Source of the DNA: JBBTVO01 sp038063195
GTDB taxonomy: Bacteria > Patescibacteriota > Microgenomatia > Levybacterales > UBA12049
Reading direction: 5' to 3'
Assembly: GCA_038063195.1 (NCBI GenBank)
Contig: JBBTVO010000014.1
Location: 1 to 18,666 of the forward strand
DNA: 18,666 nucleotides
Shown here in pieces: positions 14,427 to 18,666 of the stretch (its first letter is position 1; each line of letters opens with the position of its first letter). The position numbers and the translations under genes were made by a program. Below the pieces are notes generated by a model, which did not search any database, was not told the origin of the DNA, and worked only from the letters and a program-made list of their open reading frames with translations.

Positions 14427-15908
14427 ATGTTTTGGGGGGATTTATTATTAAAAGATAGAAAGGGACCAGAGTGGATTAATGATGCGTGGACCCCTTCAGG
14501 AATTATACACATGGGTGGACTTAAGGGTCCTGTGATTCATGATGTTTTGTATAAAATCCTCAAAGAAAAAGGAGTTGAAGCGAAATATACTTTTGGTTTT
14601 GATGACATGGATGCGATTGATGGTTTGCCTCAAGAGCTTCTGAAAAGCCACGAAAAGTTTATGGGAATTCCGATTGCATATGCTCCAAGTCCAGATGGAA
14701 AGGGAACTTTTGGAAATTATTACACCAATATGATGCTTGATTTGTTTAAAAAGCTTGATATAGAAGCTGAAATTTATCTTGCGTCCGATTATTACAAAAA
14801 AGGGATTTATAACAAAGCAATAGAATTTGTTTTGGATAACGCAGATAAAGTCAGAAAAGTTTATTCCGACATGTACAAAAAACCAATTTCAGATAGTTGG
14901 TTTCCGCTTCAGGTTGTTTGCCCAAATTGCGGAAAGGTTGGGACTACAGAAGTAACTGCGTGGGATAGGAAAGAAGTTTCATTTGTTTGCAAGAAAGATA
15001 AAGTAAAGTGGGCGCAGGGTTGTGAGTTTTCCGGTAAAATTTCTCCTTTTGACGGAAACGCAACTATGCCGTTTAAAGTTGAATGGGCTGCAAAATGGTG
15101 GACATTCGGCGTGACAATTGAAGGTGCCGGTAAAGATCATGCTTCGGCAGGCGGGACATATGATGTGGCAAGAAAAATTTGTAGCGACGTTTTTGGCAAA
15201 GAACCGCCTCTTGCACTTCCATATGAGTTCTTTCTTTATGATGGCAAGAAAATGTCCTCCTCAAAAGGAGTAGGTCTTACGGGTGAGGATTTGCTTGATG
15301 TTCTGCCGCCTCAACTTGTGAGGTTTCTTATGATCAAAACTCCGCCCAATCAAGCAGTTGAATTTAACCCTCGGGGTACTCTTATTATCCCTCAGCTCTG
15401 GGACGATTTTCAAAAGGCTTCTCAGTCAACCGAGGACTATCTTCAGAGATCTTACAAATTTTCAGAGGTGAGTGGAGAGAATATAGATTTGCAAGTTAAA
15501 TTTTTAACTCTTGCCCAATGGGTGCAAATGCCTAATATGCAGGATAAGATTGGAAGAGAAGAACTTGAAGAATTGGCAAGATATGCAAAAGTTTGGGTAG
15601 ATAAATATGCTCCCGAATCAGAAAAGTTTGAAATACAAAGTAAGCTACCAAAAGAAGCAGAAAAATTAGATGAAAAACAAATTAGCTTCTTAAGGAAAGT
15701 ATCGATAGAGCTGGATCAGAATTGGGAGGCAGAAGATTTTCAGACAAAATTATATGAATGGTCAAAGGAAATGGATATTTCTTCAAAGGATGCTTTTTCT
15801 GCAATTTATCTAACACTAATTGGAAAAACTTCAGGACCTAAGGCCGCGTGGATTATTTTGGAAAATAAAGCTTTATCAAAGAAAAGATTTGAGGATTTGG
15901 GGAATTAA
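14427..15908 (+). CDS. lysS: lysyl-tRNA synthetase, class I
   Basis: 493 residues. Charges tRNA-Lys with lysine using a class I Rossmann catalytic domain, the form found in most archaea and scattered bacteria, unrelated to the common class II LysRS. Seen: WTPSGIIHMGGLKG (residues 21-34) with the HIGH-type HMGG at 28-31, the TFGFDDMDAIDG block at 55-66, a zinc-binding-like C165-x2-C168 with later C188 and C199, GAGKDHASAGGTYDVARKI at 233-251, and KKMSSSKG (274-281) as the KMSKS loop. The C-terminal helical anticodon-binding region fills about 290-493. Slightly shorter than many archaeal members. It starts 6 nt after a TATAAT. It is the only LysRS in the window and likely the essential one. Confidence 0.97.
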   Translation: MFWGDLLLKDRKGPEWINDAWTPSGIIHMGGLKGPVIHDVLYKILKEKGVEAKYTFGFDDMDAIDGLPQELLKSHEKFMGIPIAYAPSPDGKGTFGNYYTNMMLDLFKKLDIEAEIYLASDYYKKGIYNKAIEFVLDNADKVRKVYSDMYKKPISDSWFPLQVVCPNCGKVGTTEVTAWDRKEVSFVCKKDKVKWAQGCEFSGKISPFDGNATMPFKVEWAAKWWTFGVTIEGAGKDHASAGGTYDVARKICSDVFGKEPPLALPYEFFLYDGKKMSSSKGVGLTGEDLLDVLPPQLVRFLMIKTPPNQAVEFNPRGTLIIPQLWDDFQKASQSTEDYLQRSYKFSEVSGENIDLQVKFLTLAQWVQMPNMQDKIGREELEELARYAKVWVDKYAPESEKFEIQSKLPKEAEKLDEKQISFLRKVSIELDQNWEAEDFQTKLYEWSKEMDISSKDAFSAIYLTLIGKTSGPKAAWIILENKALSKKRFEDLGN

Positions 15909-16078
15909 GGCTTTGCCTGAGGCTTTACGGCTCTTTGTTCTCTTAAATCAACTATGAGATGCTCGATTACTTGTCTTTCAAAGGTGTCAGTTGATCTTCT
16001 TTCTATCTTTAATCCTTCAAGTTCTGAAATAATAGAAATTTTTCCCTGTATTGCTTGTTCTCTGTGAACCTCAGTCAT
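15905..16078 (-). CDS. small 57-residue protein (putative)
   Basis: ATG at 16078 to TAA at 15905-15907. The protein begins MTEVHREQAIQGKISII and is highly charged and mostly helical, with no Cys or membrane segment; I do not recognise it. Support: an uninterrupted 57-codon frame filling the gap between lysS and the Ham1 gene, a -10-like TAATAT ending 6 nt before the ATG as in other genes here, and no rival frame of equal quality. Its stop overlaps the lysS stop by 4 bp in the convergent orientation. Confidence 0.5.
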   Translation of the reverse strand: MTEVHREQAIQGKISIISELEGLKIERRSTDTFERQVIEHLIVDLREQRAVKPQAKP

Positions 16079-16084
16079 AATTTG

Positions 16085-16090
16085 ATATTA
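16085..16090 (-). promoter_or_regulatory. -10 box of the 57-aa gene
   Basis: Minus strand TAATAT, keeping the T, A and final T that matter most, 6 nt before the ATG at 16078. A TTGATT about 16-17 nt upstream could be the -35. Confidence 0.35.
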
Positions 16091-16123
16091 ACATATAAAT
16101 TTGCAAAATCAATAGCGAGGTTG

Positions 16124-16132
16124 TGTTATACT
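16124..16132 (+). promoter_or_regulatory. extended -10 promoter of the Ham1/RdgB operon (leaderless type)
   Basis: TGT followed by TATACT (16127-16132) is an extended -10; 6 nt separate it from the ATG at 16139. This fixes the start of the gene, since the reading frame is open further upstream to 16055. Confidence 0.6.
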
Positions 16133-16138
16133 TTTTTC

Positions 16139-16768
16139 ATGAAAAAGCTTCTTGTTGCTACAAGAAATCAGGGAAAACTGAAAGAGATATCAGAGTTTTT
16201 AAAAGATCTAAAATTAGATTTGGTATCTCTAAACGATCTTGATATTGCTGATGACTTCGAAGAGACAGGAAAAACTTACAAAGAAAATTCCCAAAATAAA
16301 GCGTTATTTTATGCAAAGCTGTCAGGATTACCGTCCATTTCTGATGATGGCGGAGTTGAAATAGACGCTTTAGATGGAGCACCGGGAATAAAAAGTAAAA
16401 GGTGGGTAGGGAAAGACTCAACGGATGAAAAGATTGTCATTCATATGAAAAAGGTTGCAAAAGATCTTCCCGAAAATAATAGAAAAGCATATTTCAAAAC
16501 CGTAGTATCTCTTGCTCTTCCAGACGGCAAAGTTTTTTCTACAACAGGAGAAATAGAAGGAATAATTGCAAGAAAGCCATTAGTGAAAATATTAAAAGGG
16601 TATCCCTACAGAAGTTTTTTTTACCTCCCTAAAATTAAGAAATATTATCATGAGAACGATCTTTCGGAGGAAGAAGAAAAGCTGTATAATCACAGATATA
16701 AGGCAATTACTCGGCTTAAGCCGATAATTGCAAAGATTTTAGGACTAAAAGATTATAGTGATAAGTAA
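16139..16768 (+). CDS. Ham1/RdgB-like non-canonical purine NTP pyrophosphatase
   Basis: 209 residues. The family removes ITP, XTP and dITP from the nucleotide pool. Seen: LLVATRNQGKLKEISEFL at 4-21 (phosphate-binding loop), TYKENSQNKALFYAKLSGLP at 46-65, SISDDGGVEIDALDGAPGIKS at 66-86 with the catalytic-type D69/D70, and NHRYKAI at 184-190 in place of SHRGKAL. The usual substrate-binding GFGYDPIF is GYPYRSFF here (154-161), so the conserved Asp is lost, and the nearby Ser of SHR is Asn. Specificity may therefore differ from E. coli RdgB. First gene of an operon with the four-helix protein (11-nt overlap) and serS. Confidence 0.88.
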   Translation: MKKLLVATRNQGKLKEISEFLKDLKLDLVSLNDLDIADDFEETGKTYKENSQNKALFYAKLSGLPSISDDGGVEIDALDGAPGIKSKRWVGKDSTDEKIVIHMKKVAKDLPENNRKAYFKTVVSLALPDGKVFSTTGEIEGIIARKPLVKILKGYPYRSFFYLPKIKKYYHENDLSEEEEKLYNHRYKAITRLKPIIAKILGLKDYSDK

Positions 16769-17156
16769 TTATAAAGATTTAATATTTTGGCAAAGAGCTC
16801 ATGAAGTTAGCGTTTTAGTAATTAAACTTTGTAGAAAATTACCCAAAGAGAGAATTGCCGACATATTGTGTTCTCAAATAATCCGCTCATCAGTTTCGGT
16901 TGGTGCAAATATTGCCGAAGGCTTCGGAAGATATAAAGGTAAAGAGTATGTTAGATTCTTACAGATTTCGCTTGGATCCGCAAATGAAACAGATTATTGG
17001 CTGCTCCTATTAAGAGATACCTATCCGCAATTTAGAAAAGAACTTGATGAGATTACTGAAAAGAATTTAGAAACAATTAAAATGTTATCGACCGCCTTAA
17101 AAACGCTAAGACAGAAGAAAGACTTATCATTAAATTCTTTAAATCTTAATTCCTAA
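16758..17156 (+). CDS. four-helix-bundle protein (23S rRNA intervening-sequence type)
   Basis: 132 residues. Matches the S23/IVP four-helix-bundle family, first found in 23S rRNA intervening sequences and common as a stand-alone gene in environmental bacteria. Signatures: NYKDLIFWQRAHEV at 4-17, SSVSVGANIAEGFGR at 44-58, EYVRFLQISLGSANETDYWL at 63-82 and a last amphipathic helix to about 125. Function is not established; some members pentamerise and a nucleic-acid role has been proposed. The start is GTG at 16758, overlapping the Ham1 gene by 11 nt, without Shine-Dalgarno. Here it sits in a translation-related operon rather than in an rRNA gene. Last ~10 residues (Ser/Leu/Asn) are probably disordered. 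Confidence 0.88.
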   Translation: MISNYKDLIFWQRAHEVSVLVIKLCRKLPKERIADILCSQIIRSSVSVGANIAEGFGRYKGKEYVRFLQISLGSANETDYWLLLLRDTYPQFRKELDEITEKNLETIKMLSTALKTLRQKKDLSLNSLNLNS

Positions 17157-17161
17157 AATTT

Positions 17162-18433
17162 ATGATTGATATTAAATTAATTAGAGAAAATCCGGAAGTG
17201 GTACAGAAAGGAGCAAGAAATAAGGGATTCGACATTGATATTAAACATATTCTGGAAATTGATGATCAATGCAGGAAGCTTTCTTTATCTGTTCAAAAAT
17301 TGAGAGAAGAAAGAAATGCTGCCGCCCGCGATAAAGACATTGAAAAAGGAAAAAAAGTAAAAGAGGAGCTGGATGTTAAGGAAAAAGAATTAAAGTCAAA
17401 AGAAGAAGATCTTCAGAAATTACTTCTAGGTATTCCTAATCTACCTGCAAAAGATGTCAAAGCGGGAAAAGATGAATCGGAGAATGAAGTTATCAGGACA
17501 AATGGAGATCCGACGAAATTTGCATTTAGTCCAAAAGATCATTTAGAACTGGGAGAAGCCTTGGATATTATAGACGTAAAGCGTGCAGCAAAAGTTTCAG
17601 GAACACGATTTGCCTATCTTAAGAATGAAGCAGTACTTCTTGAATTTGCTTTAGCACAGCTCGCATTTGAAGTCCTTACAAAAGAAGGTTTTATCCCTGT
17701 CGTCCCCCCTGCGTTGATAAAACAAGAAATAACAGAAGGGCTTGGTTATTGGCATGCCGGCGGAAATGAAGATTATTATTTAGTACAAGACTTTGACGTG
17801 GAAAAAGGAGTTGAGAGTTTAAAGCAAAACCCATTATACCTGATAGGTACCTCAGAGCACGCTATTGTTCCGATGCATAAAGACGAAGTTTTTAATAAAA
17901 AAGATTTGCCCAAGAGATATGTCGGATTTTCGTCTGCATTTCGGAGAGAGGCTGGAAGCTATGGCAAGGATACGAGAGGAATTTTTAGGGTCCATCAGTT
18001 TGATAAAGTAGAAATGGTTTCGTTTGTCTCACAGGAAGATGATGAAAAAGAATTGGATTACCTCCTTTCTTTAGAAGAAAAATTATTTCAGATGATTGAA
18101 ATTCCATATCAAGTTGTTAAGATGTGCACGGGCGACTTAGGATTTCCAGCTGCGAAAAAATATGATTTGGAGGCCTGGATTCCTTCTCAAAATAGATACC
18201 GCGAAATTACCTCTGTCTCAACGGTTACAGATTTTCAAGCAAGGAGACTTAATATTAAATATCAAGAAGGAAATGAAAAAAAATACACTCATATTCTAAA
18301 TGGCACTGCTTTTTCTACCAACAGACCCATCATTGCAATTTTGGAAAATTATCAGCAAGTTGACGGAAGTGTTTCGGTTCCAAAAGTTTTGCAAAAATAT
18401 GTGGGAAAAAGTGTGATAAAATCGCAAAAATAG
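17162..18433 (+). CDS. serS: seryl-tRNA synthetase
   Basis: 423 residues, the normal bacterial length. Residues 1-110 are the N-terminal arm, with the long coiled coil (about 28-90) that grips the tRNA-Ser variable arm. The class II core follows: GTSEHAIVPMH (229-239) with the serine-recognising Thr-x-Glu, motif 2 near 256-285 (FSSAFRREAGSYG, then GIFRVHQFDKVEM), and motif 3 at 380-398 (NGTAFSTNRPIIAILENYQ) with the invariant R388. The ATG is 5 nt after the stop of the four-helix protein gene, so it is the third gene of the Ham1 operon. A TAAAAT at 17154-17159 lies too close to the ATG to serve as its promoter. No clear terminator follows. Confidence 0.98.
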   Translation: MIDIKLIRENPEVVQKGARNKGFDIDIKHILEIDDQCRKLSLSVQKLREERNAAARDKDIEKGKKVKEELDVKEKELKSKEEDLQKLLLGIPNLPAKDVKAGKDESENEVIRTNGDPTKFAFSPKDHLELGEALDIIDVKRAAKVSGTRFAYLKNEAVLLEFALAQLAFEVLTKEGFIPVVPPALIKQEITEGLGYWHAGGNEDYYLVQDFDVEKGVESLKQNPLYLIGTSEHAIVPMHKDEVFNKKDLPKRYVGFSSAFRREAGSYGKDTRGIFRVHQFDKVEMVSFVSQEDDEKELDYLLSLEEKLFQMIEIPYQVVKMCTGDLGFPAAKKYDLEAWIPSQNRYREITSVSTVTDFQARRLNIKYQEGNEKKYTHILNGTAFSTNRPIIAILENYQQVDGSVSVPKVLQKYVGKSVIKSQK

Positions 18434-18569
18434 CCTTCATGATTTTTATTGTCAAGTCAATCTAAACTGTCGATTTTGAAGCTAAGTATTTTTCTTGACA
18501 AACTTTGTAAAATTATTCACCATTAAAATAGTTATAACTTAGAGAATCGAGGGGAGGTGAATTAATAAC
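18434..18569 (+). promoter_or_regulatory. leader region with strong Shine-Dalgarno
   Basis: No gene is visible here. It holds a perfect TTGACA at 18495-18500, but no good -10 at 16-18 nt; candidates TAAAAT (18524-18529) and TATAAC (18533-18538) are too far. GGGGAGGTGA at 18551-18560 is a near-perfect ribosome binding site 9 nt before the ATG at 18570. Confidence 0.5.
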
Positions 18570-18602
18570 ATGGCAAAGAAAAAGAAGAAAAAGAAGAAGT
18601 AA
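18570..18602 (+). CDS. 10-codon poly-lysine ORF (putative leader peptide)
   Basis: ATG GCA then eight Lys codons (two AAA, six AAG) and TAA at 18600-18602: MAKKKKKKKK. It has one of the two strongest Shine-Dalgarno sequences in the window, so it is almost certainly translated if transcribed. The TAA overlaps the first strand of a 9-bp hairpin. It could be a leader peptide that senses charged tRNA-Lys, or a free micropeptide that binds nucleic acid. The gene it would control lies beyond the window. Confidence 0.55.
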   Translation: MAKKKKKKKK

Positions 18603-18644
18603 TTGGTAAGTAATTTGGAACATTACCAATTGATCAGTTGGTAA
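18601..18644 (+). promoter_or_regulatory. two mutually exclusive hairpins after the poly-Lys ORF
   Basis: Strand 1 AATTGGTAA (18601-18609) is perfectly complementary to strand 2 TTACCAATT (18623-18631). Strand 2 TTACCAA (18623-18629) is also complementary to strand 3 TTGGTAA (18638-18644), with a TGATCA palindrome in that loop. Strand 2 can pair with only one. No U-tract follows within the window, so any terminator hairpin would lie further on. Confidence 0.6.
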
Positions 18645-18666
18645 AACCCTGCCCGAATCCTCAAGA

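Noticed and set aside
18434..18494. Terminator for serS
   Set aside because: Only short, broken complementarity (CTTC/GAAG) over a long loop and no U-tract following a stem.

Overview
The window looks like a piece of a Candidate Phyla Radiation (Patescibacteria) genome, most likely of the Microgenomates kind. It is AT-rich and tightly packed, with many 1-11 nt gene overlaps. It encodes an archaeal-type class I lysyl-tRNA synthetase, an archaeal-looking CoA-synthesis fusion protein, several membrane-anchored small-domain proteins (cupredoxin-like, DUF192, VanW) and a solitary solute-binding protein. TGA is used as an ordinary stop (for example at 828-830 and 12536-12538), which argues against the Gracilibacteria/Absconditabacteria genetic code. 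The phylum is inferred from gene content, not measured.

Layout. 1-~307: RNase P RNA, 5' end cut off by the window. 327-830: unknown small protein. 864-5577 (minus strand): UvrD-type helicase fused to an iron-sulfur RecB-like nuclease, a cupredoxin-fold protein lacking copper ligands, RmuC, and an unknown 79-aa protein. 5622-7623 (minus): operon of a cytidylyltransferase-like protein, a DUF192 protein and tsaD. 7728-9158 (minus): VanW-family envelope protein, divergent from 9195-12538 (plus): anchored solute-binding protein, HTH/nucleotidyltransferase protein, and a fusion of archaeal-type phosphopantetheine adenylyltransferase with GTP-dependent dephospho-CoA kinase (DUF359). 12535-13082: greA with its own promoter, a 14-codon leader ORF and a hairpin. 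13085-13597 (minus): ACT-domain protein. 13768-15908 (plus): GNAT acetyltransferase and class I LysRS. 15905-16078 (minus): a 57-aa small gene. 16139-18433 (plus): Ham1/RdgB-like NTP pyrophosphatase, four-helix-bundle (23S rRNA intervening-sequence type) protein and serS. 18434-18666: a leader region with a strong ribosome binding site, a 10-codon poly-lysine ORF and two mutually exclusive hairpins, cut by the window end.

Two regulatory patterns stand out. First, for many first-in-operon genes a -10 hexamer ends exactly 6 nt before the ATG (uvrD-like, rmuC, solute-binding protein, ACT gene, lysS, Ham1, the 57-aa gene), so their mRNAs probably begin at the AUG and are leaderless. A few genes (cupredoxin-like, the poly-Lys ORF) have a near-perfect Shine-Dalgarno instead. 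Second, the end of the window has the geometry of an amino-acid attenuator: a run of eight Lys codons whose stop codon overlaps hairpin strand 1, and a strand 2 that can pair with either strand 1 or strand 3. The other main points of biochemical interest are the CoA fusion and the single-chain helicase/Fe-S nuclease.
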